From NCBI GenBank assembly GCA_003344405.1, contig NOWV01000219.1, positions 48,367 to 112,366 on the forward strand: a stretch of DNA of 64,000 nucleotides, read 5' to 3'. Shown piece by piece: positions 1-12,229 of the stretch; position 1 is the first letter of the stretch; every line of letters begins with the position of its first letter. The notes under the pieces are model-generated. The model did not search any database and was not told the DNA's origin. It was given only the letters and a program-made list of their open reading frames with translations. Position numbers and translations under genes: made by a program. This stretch comes from Trichoplax sp. H2. Lineage: Eukaryota > Placozoa > Uniplacotomia > Trichoplacea.

Positions 1-3000
1 AAGAGAAAGTAAGTATCCTCTGCAGCCTTAAATGGATGACATGATGATAGTGCTGATTTTCTCTCATAAATCAATCGTCCATCTCCTAATCTGTTCTCTA
101 TCTATCATTTCAATAACTTCATGATCAGCAATAAAAACAATGTGAGATATTGATAGCCTTTGTTAATTCCATTTTGAATGAACTTCTACGACTGCTGTAG
201 CAGTATATTTATTCATGATACGATACTAGTACAAAAATCTTCACAAAATTGATATCAAATCCGTTGCACAAGGTGAAAACAACGGAAATTTAAATTAATT
301 ACCCTATATTCGATGGAAGAATGTCGCTTTTTAATTAATTTAATATTTACTTACCTCTATCTTGCAATTTGGAATTTGTGAATCAAGATCTTCACTCTGC
401 CAGTGAAATCTTTCAAATCTGACGATTAGTCATTACAGAATACATGCTTTAATGGCATATTTACTAAGCAAAAAGTGGCACAAGTTATCATCAAAGGTAG
501 GCCCTAGCTAACGCCTAACTTGTCTTACGATTGTACAGAAGCCGTCGCCAACAAAAATATATTACTTATTAGGTCAATGGCACGTTCTTTGCCACAATCA
601 AGAGCTATTTATGGTATATCGCATAACGACAGTCTAGAATAGCAACTAACAATCCAATTAGATAATTAAAAGTATTCGGCTATAGCCATGGTCTATATTT
701 AGTCATTAAATGCCAAGCAGCTAGAAAAGATGGCAAATTTAGTCAGGAAAATGGGTATGAAAAATTGGCTGAAAGCAGTCTTTTCGTTGTATGAGGTCAA
801 AATTAATAACTAGTAGAGCGGCCCGAGTAAAAACTTACCAAATGACATTCGTAATCATCCGTAGAGAGACCGTTAGCTTGATAAAATTACGAACTGATAC
901 TACTAATAATCTTTAATAATATAATAATTAATCTTAAATGTGCAGAATTTATCTGCAATTGCTTAATTGTATGCACGAAATGGTTATAATCAAGTCGTAA
1001 TTTTAACTTTAATATTGCCACAAATTACCCCATAGGCTCTTTTTCCGATCCAAGTTAGGATAAATTCCCCCCTACTGTACTGCCAACGTATTTTTTATGT
1101 AATATTATAACTAAAAAAATGTAAGCATGTTCTTTTCATCATAAGAGCCGACCATTTATTTTTCGCATGTGAGATTGTTTTAAAATTCTTCTTATCTATG
1201 CAGATTAAGATTAGATATTGATACCATCATTTAAGATATTCACTTAGTAAATTTCTATCGGTAATATCATAAGAATGAAACATCATCTACCATCAGTCCC
1301 ATGAATGTTTGGCCACTCTACCGAGATTAAAAGTTAATTTTCAGGGCCAGTTCAGGTAAACTTTTGATATTACTTTTTCCATAAATAGCTTAAATTATGA
1401 GTAGCGCCGTTTATTGAAAGTAACGATGAGAAGATGACATTTGGCAGGAGATGTGAATAAATAATTTTAGTCAGCTTAGAACTATCAAATATGGCTAATA
1501 TGTCATCTCTACCTTCAACAGGATTGTTACATTTGAATTAAGTGGAATCTTAAATTGATATCACTTACCGAATTTATAGTTGAATACCAAATATAGGTGA
1601 TTAATGTGACTACATGATCCATACTCAGATTCTTTTCTGCTTTATTTTTAACTTTACCATACTAGTTAAGAATGCATAAAATCGAGAAATGATGAAAGCA
1701 AACTTCTGTAGATTTCATCGATAGCATTTAAGATGCATAATTTAACAATCGGTTAATGCTGCCATGGAAAGCACGTTATGCTCCCTTAAATAACCCATAG
1801 GGTTTCAGTTTTAGAATCTTGTCACCGTAGCGCTAGGCTCAGGCTTTAACTTTAGCATAATAATTAAGAATGCAATAAAATCGAGAAAGATCCCTTTGTG
1901 TTGGTAAGTACTAAAATTCTATACATTATATTAGCAATTTAATAGCAGTATCGAATAATTACTACAATAATAATTGAAGCACAGTAAACGCAAATAAAGC
2001 CAAGATTTTGGAGAATATTACTGTTTAGAATATAGTAAATGTGTGCCAATAATCTCGTGATCTAATGAATAAAGTATTAAGATGACTGAGATCAAGGATG
2101 ATTAGAGAATTGGGCTAGTAAGTTTAAATTACTTCACTTACAGATTATTATGGTAGAATATATGTAAAACTGCTCAATGTTTCTAAGCTTGTTTTATATC
2201 TGTTTATTTCCCGTTGATAAAAAATACAACAAGCTGAATATATAATACATTACAGAATCTTTATGCCATGGCCTACCTGTAGACCTAGTGCTGAGGATTT
2301 GTCTTTGATATTGTTGAACTTATATAAAAATTTATAATATGAAAATTACTGTGCATATAGTAATTTATTGAATCAGTTGAATATAAGTTTTGCATTAAAT
2401 GTGTTTATTGCTAGACTATTAGGAAATGAAAATTTTTTGAACATGGGTGTAATAATTGTTGAACGCTTAAACCATGTGCAGCCTTTTAAATCTCTCATAG
2501 CCAGACAGTAAACTGTAAGTACGTTCTATTTCAACTTAAGTGGTTCGTATTATGTAGAAATCGAATTAGTTCCAGATCATTGATCTGAAATGAACATCTA
2601 AAAATTACATTTCAATTGGCCTATTTAATTTTAAATATTAAAGAAATTTTTACCACAATGCTACGTTACGGAAGGAACGATATAAATATAGCTAGAGCGT
2701 TAATGATTTTTGATATGGGAAGTAATCAATATCATGCATGCTTGCTGGCCTTTTAAATTTTTATATTTTTGATTGTTTGGCATACATGTTTTGAATTCTG
2801 AATTTATTTTACAGTTTAAGAATTTATTTTTTATATAATTTTTGAAACGCCAATAAATCCTGCTAAATACGACTTTGTTTTTTTAACTTTTTTTAATTTG
2901 ATAAGAAAGTGTCAAAGGATTATTGGTGAAACTAAGCTTTGATATATTTTCATTTCAAATCATTCCTAAAAATTTTGATCTAATAGTATTTTTTAATGAA

Positions 3001-5038
3001 CTTAAGGGCGATGGAATACAACAATACGTAATATCATCATTAGGAAATTTAAATCTTGATGTAACTATTGATTTCTTGGCTAATGTTAAATATTTGTAAT
3101 GGGACTCCTTCTATTTATCATCAAATATGAATAGTATCTGAGATTTCCTAGAATTAACCGATGTAAAAGAAAAGTAGATATATTTGTTATTGGTACTGAA
3201 TTTTGAATAATTATTACTAACGAATCAGATAAAAAAATAATGAAATAATATCTTAAGTTCTGTAACAAGGACTGTAATAGGGCAAAAGAGATTTATTGCA
3301 AATGATCGTTTGCAATATTGTGTACCTATACAGTAACATAATTAATTTTACTTCAGCTTTGAGGATTACTTCCAATTAGCTTTCCTACACAAAGCACTTA
3401 AAAACAGCACATCATCGCTACTCTATCTAGCAACGTAATTAATATTTGTAGCGTTATCTCTTTCTTAGTACATTTTCACAAATTCTCTTGTTTATAGCAT
3501 TTGATTTCATCACCTTATGCTACCGATTTTGTATGATGATAACCTCGATCATTGAATTAAATTTTACAGTGACCTATAATTATTTGTACAACCTTATATT
3601 TATCGTAGACTGTTGTAAATTTACAAGTTCAACAATATGAATAATTGAATACCTCTTAACCAAATGCAATATTTACTTCATCTAGATAATGGCAATACTT
3701 CTGTCGAGGAAATTACGTCTAATCAAACTAACGACTTAGCATCAATCTTTTATCTTGATCTATTCTTTAAATTGTGTCTAATATCAATATCGTCAAATTT
3801 CTATGAAATTATACTATATTTGTAAGACATGCAATCAGATAATATTAGATTCTTGTGATCGAAATCTTGATATATTAACAAATGTTATTCAAACCAACAA
3901 GCTAAGTGTTCATACCTTGTTATAAAATTACTGGGAAAAATAACTTTATTGATTTTCGCCTTGATGCATTAAAATATATATAATTTCTCGATATCGATAG
4001 TAAACTGGAACTTTGGCAAAAGTAATAGTTACGAAAAATTACTTTTATTAATGGAATTGATTCCGTATGATCTCTATAAAATATGTATTGATATTATCAA
4101 GGTGAATCAAAAATTTTAGTAATTACTTTACTGTTCATTTAAAATCCGGAATTTCTCTTTCATCGAACATTTTGCAGTAAATTAGCTACGGACACTATTC
4201 TAACACGATACGATATGAGCACTTGCTGCATACAAAATTCTATATTAAACTGGTCGAAGAGTGTCTAGAAATTAATAACTATTTTATTGCCCATTCTTAT
4301 CAATCTATAATGATCTCAACAAGGCAATTTCTATTCTTTGCCTAATAATCGTTTCAATTTTTTTATTACTATGAACAATGACTACTTGAGTTGATGTTGC
4401 TTTGAGCTGTAATCATTAGAGCTCAAGTAACGCTAATGTAAGAAAAAGATTGACTATAATTGCGTATTATAATTCTAAATTACATTGATCATTCGTAATT
4501 ATACAGCTTTATTGAAGCATGCAACTCTAAACACATCGAAGTTATAGTTTTAATGAATCGTTAGTTTAGAATCTGCTTTATTACGATTACTCCTAGAACG
4601 CCGAAATCAGAAGAGGTATTGCAAGCGCTATGATTGCTTTGCTTAACTATAACATGATTTTCTATCTTATCATAAGTGAAAACACTGATAATATCAGGAA
4701 ATTAATGATAAAATCTAGTAATCCAATGGCATGAAAGCCGCAAGGAGGACAAAATCTCTTTACACTGCTCTTTTATTTCAAGAACAGTAAGTTTAAATGG
4801 CTATAAAAAATAAATGGATAAGGTAGCTGGATGTGCGAATTTACTACAATACGGATCTTTATTCAAGATTATGTAAACTAGCTTCTGATCATCAAAAGCA
4901 ATCTTAAGCAGTTTTTAACGGAAAGTTTTGCTATCGTTATCAAGAATACATTTGACTTATGTTTCTATAATATCGCCGTCATTTGGTAGAGTTAACATTT
5001 ATATGTACGAATTAGCCTGTAGATTAGGCATAGCAGAT
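1..5038. other. AT-rich gene-free stretch
   Basis: I see no exon with protein-level support on either strand. Open frames are short and fall where AT-rich noise predicts. The only local structure noticed is a near-identical direct repeat of about 38 bp around 1651-1690 and 1848-1890 (shared core TTAAGAATGCA-TAAAATCGAGAAA). The stretch lies downstream of the minus-strand saposin-like gene that ends at 5039. Confidence 0.5.
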
Positions 5039-6813
5039 CTACTTTCGCTGATTTTGCTCGATGAATGGCTTACGTGATAGAATTTCAAATATATTCTTGA
5101 GCTGCTTTAAGTTTACAGATTTTACACAAGATCCCCAACTTTGACACCAGACCAGTGGATTCTATAATGCAGGAAAAATAGTAATATGATTACTATAAAG
5201 GAAACATTATTCAGAACGCGGTATCCAGCTATATATTGAAGTAATAATGAAGCTTGGGGATTTTTTATCATAAAATACAGACGGCGTTCAAAACTAAATT
5301 ATACATTAGCTTAAATTTTGAATATTTATTACATACAACGATTTTGTTTACAGCAGCTACTATCCGTGGAAAATACTTCTTTACATAAGGAATGCACTAA
5401 AACGATTTAAAATAGCGTTGTCATCATAGGAAAATATTCTAAAACGGATCTAAATCCCAATCAAGCAATTTAATATTCTATTTACAAAGATTCGCTCCGG
5501 AAGTTCGAGGGTAGAGCAGAAATCGGTAAAAAATTTCTGAACTTCTTCCTGATAATATAAAACAATTACGATATATTTATTTTACTTTCCTTAACTATTA
5601 CGAAATGCACTCGACATTTCGTACATTTAAAATACACTTTTAAAACTTTAATCATTACCAATGCTGCACTACGTGATAAAAGATACTGTTTTTATGATAA
5701 ATATTCAGTTATTAATGAAGATAATTACAACATTTCGAGATACTCTAGAATAAATCAGACTAAATAAAATTATCTCAAAATGAAGCTATGAAATATATGC
5801 AAGTTACAAGCTCACTATCTATTAAATGATCACATAACAGCGTAATAATAACTTTATCAGTACATTTTTTGATAAAAAAGCATTTTATTTCGTGTATTAC
5901 TAATCAAGAATTATAGTAAATAAATTATTTTTTGGTCCAGTAACTATGTACCCTTGTCGATGTTTTGTTTAGGTACGAGATTGCATTTTGGATTGAGTGG
6001 ATACACTTTTCACAAGACGGACTTCTTCCTCCCTTGTCGGCCATAACGGCTTCAGTATATTCAATTCCGTACAAAATGGATATTAAACTTCAGATAGAAC
6101 CACATTTATCAACATTGTAGACATTTAAATGGGATATATTTGCTAGAGCATACGATATGCATTATAGACTATTATTTTCTAAATTTGTGTAGCACGGTCT
6201 ACAAGTGTAGTACACTGGAGTATAGAATTAATCAAATAGATATTGAGACAAAGTAATTAATAATAAATCAAACTTGTAGATTTGTCATAATTTATTTATT
6301 TATGATTAAAAGTTACCAACGAGTAATTGAACACAAAGCTATATTAATGTCGCTAAGCTACCTAACGAGCAGCGAGATCAAATCGAATCAAGAACTTTAC
6401 GCTAGCTCTCTCTCTCTAGCTTTTAGGCATTCATGTTAGAGTGTCGATTACTAATTTAAGACCATCACACTATATAAATAATCCTATCTAAATCTGGATG
6501 ATTAATATTAAAGTTAGTCATTACATCAGCAATAAATATCATGCATGAACATAACAATTTCATTCAATTTTACGTTCACTAGACTTAAATGCGATAATAC
6601 GTTATAGTAATTTATGTCAATTATATTCATAAAAGTTCTAAGAAAACATTCAGTGAAACACTTTGAGTTAAAAATTGGACTTTTAAATTTATATAATTTC
6701 CTGTACAACGGAAAAGGAACTGGTTTTGCTTTAGAGATAGAAATTTAACGGGCCTTAAATTTACCTGACAAGAAAATAGTTAATAGGAGAGTCAAAATGA
6801 TCGATTTCATCAT
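5039..6813 (-). CDS. Secreted saposin-B-domain protein, copy 1 (6 exons)
   Basis: Small secreted saposin-like protein of about 135 aa, a family that binds or perturbs lipids in lysosomes or outside the cell. Exons in transcript order: 6765-6813, 6321-6338 (uncertain), 5952-6049, 5486-5548, 5340-5396, 5039-5161. Exon 1 encodes a start MMK followed by a hydrophobic signal peptide. Exons 3-6 carry six cysteines with saposin-B spacing: C-x2-C-x27-C-x10-C-x23-C-x5-C. An N-glycosylation site (NKTS) sits 12 residues after the second cysteine, as in saposins. Motifs seen are YVKKYF after the fourth cysteine and NPLVWCQSWGSC around the last two. A tail of about 28 residues follows. The exon plan matches the paralogue at 10548-12229 (49- and 98-nt exons shared). 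Weak points: the exon 2 donor (c|GTTGGT) and exon 5 donor (GTTGTA) are poor, so the exon 2-3 joint may be wrong or the gene may be decaying. Confidence 0.72.
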
Positions 6814-9800
6814 TTTTTAAATCGTTCCCAACTTGGATCTTCCGTGAACCAAAAGAAAAAATGTCAGAATAGACTCTTATTTGCTCTTCTTATAGGTTCC
6901 TAGTACCTCATTACTCGTTATGTATTCATATTGCTTTCAACAGCATTTAATGAATATATAAAATAAATACAATCCTATACTCTAATTAAAATCGATTACA
7001 CTAACAAAGAAACCTTAGTAAAACTAATATTCACTTATTTTACTACTTACCCTATTCATAATTTTCGCGGGATAAATGGCTGCTGATTCCTTACAAATCA
7101 AGCAAAGCGACTTTAATGCTCATTCAAATTAAAAACAAAAGCTTTACTTAACGCTAGGGTTGTTATTTGTATGTGGCATTATTTCCTTTTTACAGTGAAA
7201 CCAAAAATCAACAGTCTATTTCCCTAAAAATAGTTGAATTAATAAAAGTGTTCAATAGAAGCAAGCCCATTTGTTTACTATCAATGCTGGTAATTCGGCG
7301 AGCTACTTTCGGCAAGCTACTACTTAAAAGATAGAAAGAAATGGCAAAAATTCGAATAATATTTTGGATGTCTTATCCCTTACTTGTAATCATAGATGAA
7401 TTTTCATCAATTCATGCTGTTACTTCAGTGCAGTATCTAATGACTTAAGTAACGGCTCCAGCAAATTTGGCTAATCAAGTAATTGATTTAATAGGCAAAT
7501 TATTGAAATATTTTATCTTTAGTTAAGAAATTGATTTAATTTAGATTAATCAAGAAGGCTTTCTCAACTTTACACATTCTGGTTGACTCAATTAATTGAT
7601 AGCGATAACATAATTACTGAAAATGCAATGATAGATACCATATACTTTACTACCTAGCTGCAGAACGTAATCAACGGTAACAAAGTACGGGAATGGCTTT
7701 GCAGAAATTAATAAAGAGGCCATGAACCCTATAGTAGATTGTTCAATGTTCTACTGTATTTGTGAAGATGTCTACTTTGAGAAATCGCGGAAACTGATAG
7801 TAGAATTGTGATTGAGAAACAGCAATTAATAGAATAAAGGCAGTTAAGAACCATGGATTGCAGTTGCAATTCGTTTGGGCATTTACTTTTTCGTTCGGGT
7901 ATAATGTTGCATCATTTTACTTTTCTAATACGTTTAAATAAGTCTTTAAGAATTTAGTATAGATTTTTGAAGAGCATTTCTTTGCAGAATAAGGCAGAGA
8001 AACTCAGGTATCTTTGCGGCGGTGAAATTGAACATTTATAAAGAATCAGGACGATTTTAAAAAATTAGATGCTTAATGCATTCCTCGCGTTCCTGGTAGG
8101 GACTGAATCACTTAAGAGTCTGCCATTAATGTAGATTCTAACGATAAAACTAAGCAAGGTAGTGGCTAAAGTGAAGGATTACTCAATAGCAGGTCAAGAG
8201 GCGATATTTTTGTAATAAAGTACGATTTCCATCCCTACTATGAAACGGTAACTAAGTAAATGACTCTCAATGTTAGCTGATAAAAAACGATTTACGACTT
8301 AAAATTATCGTTGAATATTATAGCAGTAAAACTTAAACCAAATAAAGTACTCATAGCTAGATCTCGAACTCCCTCCTACATTTTCACTTAAAGCTACGGC
8401 TATCGTCTCCAAAATTATTTTTTACTAGCACTTAATTATTCTAACGCCTAAGTGTAGTTTCGTCGACCATTCTGGTCCTTTTCGGGTCAGGTCTAGCGCC
8501 GCCATCTTATTCATGATTATGTTATTTATAATTATCAGGATCTCACTTCTAGAACCTATTTTTCTATAGCCTTGTACAGTATAACGTAGGCATGTTGCAT
8601 AATTAAGTACCTTAGCCTCCTGCGGCACTTTGTTGAAGTTAAATTTGCATAGTCAGATACAAGTATCAAACTGGAAATTTTCACTTAACAAATATTAGAA
8701 GATATTATACAATAAAGTTACTAGCAATAGCAGCAATCGCTTAGGTTGCTATTGTTAGTGGGTAGTAATTGTGATTATCGGATGACTAATGCATAGAACT
8801 ATGAAATAAGGAAAACATTTTCTTTTAGCAGTCTGACTTATGATTTACTGAAATTTTTAATTGCTAAAGCCACCTTAATACCAACAATAACAACTTTTAT
8901 TAAGCTTATTAAGTCGCCATAAATGTCTTCTGGTGCGTATACTGAATGGTGCTAAAGAAAGAATATGCTATTCGCAGTATCATATTCCTTTCTTGAATGT
9001 AAGCTATATTTCATAAATACAACTGAAATATAACAAAACTAATCCTTTACTATCAAATTTAGAATGAATTAGTTATATTGAACGCTTATACAGTAAAAAA
9101 ATTGTTATTATAGTAGCTTTAATTTTCGATTAGCTTTCTTATTTATCAAGATAAACTTGAAAAACTATCTTCTCACAATCATAAATAAATCTAGGTATAT
9201 CGACAAACTATTCTATGGAGGTTAATTTTATCACATTGCTTGTAAAGTAAATTAGTTTCAGGGAGCTATTTTTAATTTCTGGTTTAGCTACGCTGTAGTC
9301 TATCATGCCATCTTTTATTTTCTATGTAGAATTATTTATTTCTCGACCTCATTTATATACGTAGATGCTAGCGAATAATATTATGTCATCCTTTATATCA
9401 GTGAAAGAACTAACGCTGTACTTGTAATTGTTTTAAAAAATATAGTCAATTTACTGCCACTATATTTATAATTTTATAAATTTACGTGTGCATTAAACAG
9501 GCTTTTTCTTACTACTGATTAAGGGGATTACAGAGCAAAGTCTCTTTAATCGCTTACTTCAGCATGTACTTTTCTCGTTGATACTAAATTAATTGCTGTT
9601 TACGATATTTATCAGTCAGTTTATTACAGTGACTTTTCAGATATTTATTTAATATAATTATGAAGAACCCATTCAAGATAGAATAACAATGTATCGTACT
9701 TGCAATGCAGACCTGAAATAGTTTCATAATTACTAGTAATTGATCTTAAATATCTTACAAATGCTATACCATTCGTATCTCTAGAGGTAGAATTTCCTAT

Positions 9801-10547
9801 GAGATAAATTCTATTCACTAACTTCCACGATATTATCTTCATTCCAACAGTTTAAATACTATTTTTAGACCATGTCTACTATTTTTTTTCAAATGTTCTG
9901 GTAATTGACCGAGCATGTAAGTTATAGTATAACTTCAAACTGCACGTTCTAATTCTGGATTGTTATTATAATGCCGATTCTTTTAATAAAGTGTGTTAAA
10001 AACAACTAGAAAGACTTTATTGATTGTCTAAGCTTTTATTTTGTACGGTAGGACTCAGTAAGACTATCATGTTGATTTTTCCAAATAAAATTGAGACAAA
10101 GAAATATGTATTATTGCAGTCATCTCTAAATGGCAAAATTGGAATTTTTATTCATTAAAATGCCTTAAGTAATCAAATGACGAATAAGGAACAAAATGGA
10201 ATTAGAAAGAATGTGATTATTTATGTATCAATCCGATTTTATGATTGATGTAAATGCTCTTTTCTACTTTTTTGTATTGCAAGCACTACTAAAATTCACC
10301 CACTGTAAAGAACTTAGTAAAGTAGCGACACAATTTTCTGCAACACCTAATTTCAATTCGTGATCTTAAACTCCTAATTGCTAATATTAGTCATAGTTAA
10401 ACTAATACTTCACTTATTTGCAGCAATACTATATTACTCGAATTCGCATATGATATCATAGAAAGAAAAGCTGGTAAATATGATATCATAGAAAGAAAAG
10501 TTAGTGAATATGCTTGCAATCTAGATTATAGACTAGATAAAATGAAT
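6814..10547. other. Intergenic region between the two saposin-like genes
   Basis: No exon recognised. A direct repeat of two 30-bp units (TATGATATCATAGAAAGAAAA core) lies at 10449-10508, just past the stop codon of the upstream saposin-like gene. A 67-codon minus-strand frame at 8425-8628 has no recognisable domain and no paralogue in the window, and was not called. Confidence 0.5.
10449..10508. repeat. Two-unit 30-bp tandem repeat
   Basis: Two consecutive 30-bp units differ at three or four positions. Each contains the palindromic core TGATATCA. They lie 40 bp downstream of the stop codon of the minus-strand saposin-like gene, so they may fall in its 3' untranslated region. Confidence 0.85.
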
Positions 10548-12229
10548 TTAATTGCGATCGTTTCCGATTAATGATGGGTCATGAGACAAAATTTCTATTA
10601 AATTCTGCACCATTTTTAAGTTTGAACTTCTGGCACAACTTCCCCAATTCTGGCACCAAACGAGCGGATTCTGATAAGAATATTAAAACAGAACATTAAT
10701 ATTCTCCTTATCGTAGGCTATATTAGAATTCTCGTATTTGCACGGTTAAACTTTTTGATTTATGACTACTGACTATGCTATGCTAAAGGGCCAAAAGCGA
10801 AATGTAGATGTTTAGTAAAGATAGAGCTAGAAGAGATTCATTAAGTGATTTTATTATATCCAGTAAAATTGAAGATATTCTTCACTTACCAAGGAATCAC
10901 TGATGGTCGCAATTACCTTTGAAAAATATTTTATTACGTATTTATCGCACTGAAAATCAGAAACATTGTAAGCAATAAAATAAGGCATCATGCATCTAAA
11001 TAATTGAAAATTGCATAAAATCGTTCAATTGATACATTTTGTGCTATTATGTAATGAATACATTTTCTTAAGTTCGCTATTATTAACTCATATTTTGAGT
11101 TATTTAACATTGAGCATATCTCTGATGTGGCACATATACGAGTACTTCTTACTACTATTACAAATTCAACACATATTGCCACCGTAAATTAGCTGCAATC
11201 ATCACATATCAATACCAATCGTTTATAAGGTCCCGATGTAGAGCAAAAATTGGTCAAAAATTTCTTGATACTGCTCTGAAAGTATAAACAGTAAATAATT
11301 TACAGAAGATTTCGCTAGCTCTATCATTTTATACGGTACTTTATAATTGACTTAGATAATTGCAATTAGCTTAAAATAATAGTATCTGCCACAATAAGTT
11401 CTAAAAAAAATTAAAATCATAATATCGAAGACACATTAATAGTAGCAAATGATGCTTTAGAAGCAGACTAAAATTGAATGTTGTAATGCTAAGTAGGAAA
11501 GTAACTGTACGGTATAAATCAAATAAATGAATTCACCCTGTAACTATTCTTCCCTAATAGCTTAGTAATATTTATTATGTCGATGATTTCTTTACTAGTA
11601 GATTATCTTCGAAATTAATGGTTTAAATAATTTGTATGCATTGCGGGTAAGTAACATCTTTATAGCTATAAATTGATACCCTTGTTGACGTCCTGTTCAT
11701 GTAGGCAATTCCTCCTTGAATTTGTTTTATACAGCTATTACAATGTTCACTTCTCCCAGCGTTGTCGGCTATGACAACTACAGCAAAACAAGATTAAATT
11801 CATTATCAAATTATAACTTTACTAAATATTTAATTCTATCGTGTATGCCTACTAGCTAATTTACTGCAAAATATAATAATATGAGTATACTAGCTTTACA
11901 ATGCACATGGTTTGAAAATTTGTAATTATACGTATCTTGGCTCTAATAGCACAATACAATTTATTGTGTAGTTTATTACATGAAAAAATCTCTTTCTATT
12001 TTATGTATATGTAGATTGCTTGGTCGTAAATTTTAATGAGTGTTAGGTACTGGGATGCAATCTGCGAATCCTTGGAGTTTATTATTTGATATTAAAGTTA
12101 CCGTAGCAGCGAATTAAACATGAAGTTCGAGAAACTCATAAAATTTTGATATTTTATGGCAGATGTTTCTCCCCTTTTACCTGTAAAGAGTAGGGTGGAT
12201 AACAAGACCAAAATAACCACTTTCATCAT
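10548..12229 (-). CDS. Secreted saposin-B-domain protein, copy 2 (6 exons)
   Basis: Paralogue of the gene at 5039-6813, about 141 aa. Exons in transcript order: 12181-12229, 12102-12134, 11680-11777, 11216-11275, 10890-10949, 10548-10673. Exon 1 encodes MMK plus a hydrophobic signal peptide and ends in phase 1 at a GTAAAA donor. Cysteine spacing is C-x2-C-x27-C-x9-C-x24-C-x5-C, the saposin-B pattern. The NRTS glycosylation site, YVIKYF motif and NPLVWCQNWGSC motif match copy 1. The last exon adds a tail with the shared elements NLK and EILS. All splice joints use AG acceptors and readable GT donors, and the phases agree (1, 1, 0, 0, 0), so this copy looks intact. Family membership rests on cysteine spacing and motifs seen here. 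Lipid transfer, enzyme activation or membrane permeabilisation are all known in the family and cannot be told apart from sequence. The least certain exon is the 33-nt exon 2. Confidence 0.8.

Noticed and set aside
8425-8628. 67-codon minus frame between the saposin genes
   Set aside because: No recognisable domain, no paralogue in the window, no convincing splice context.
10988-11182. 64-codon minus frame with several Cys inside saposin copy 2
   Set aside because: It lies in the intron between exons 4 and 5, does not fit the saposin cysteine spacing, and has no counterpart in copy 1.
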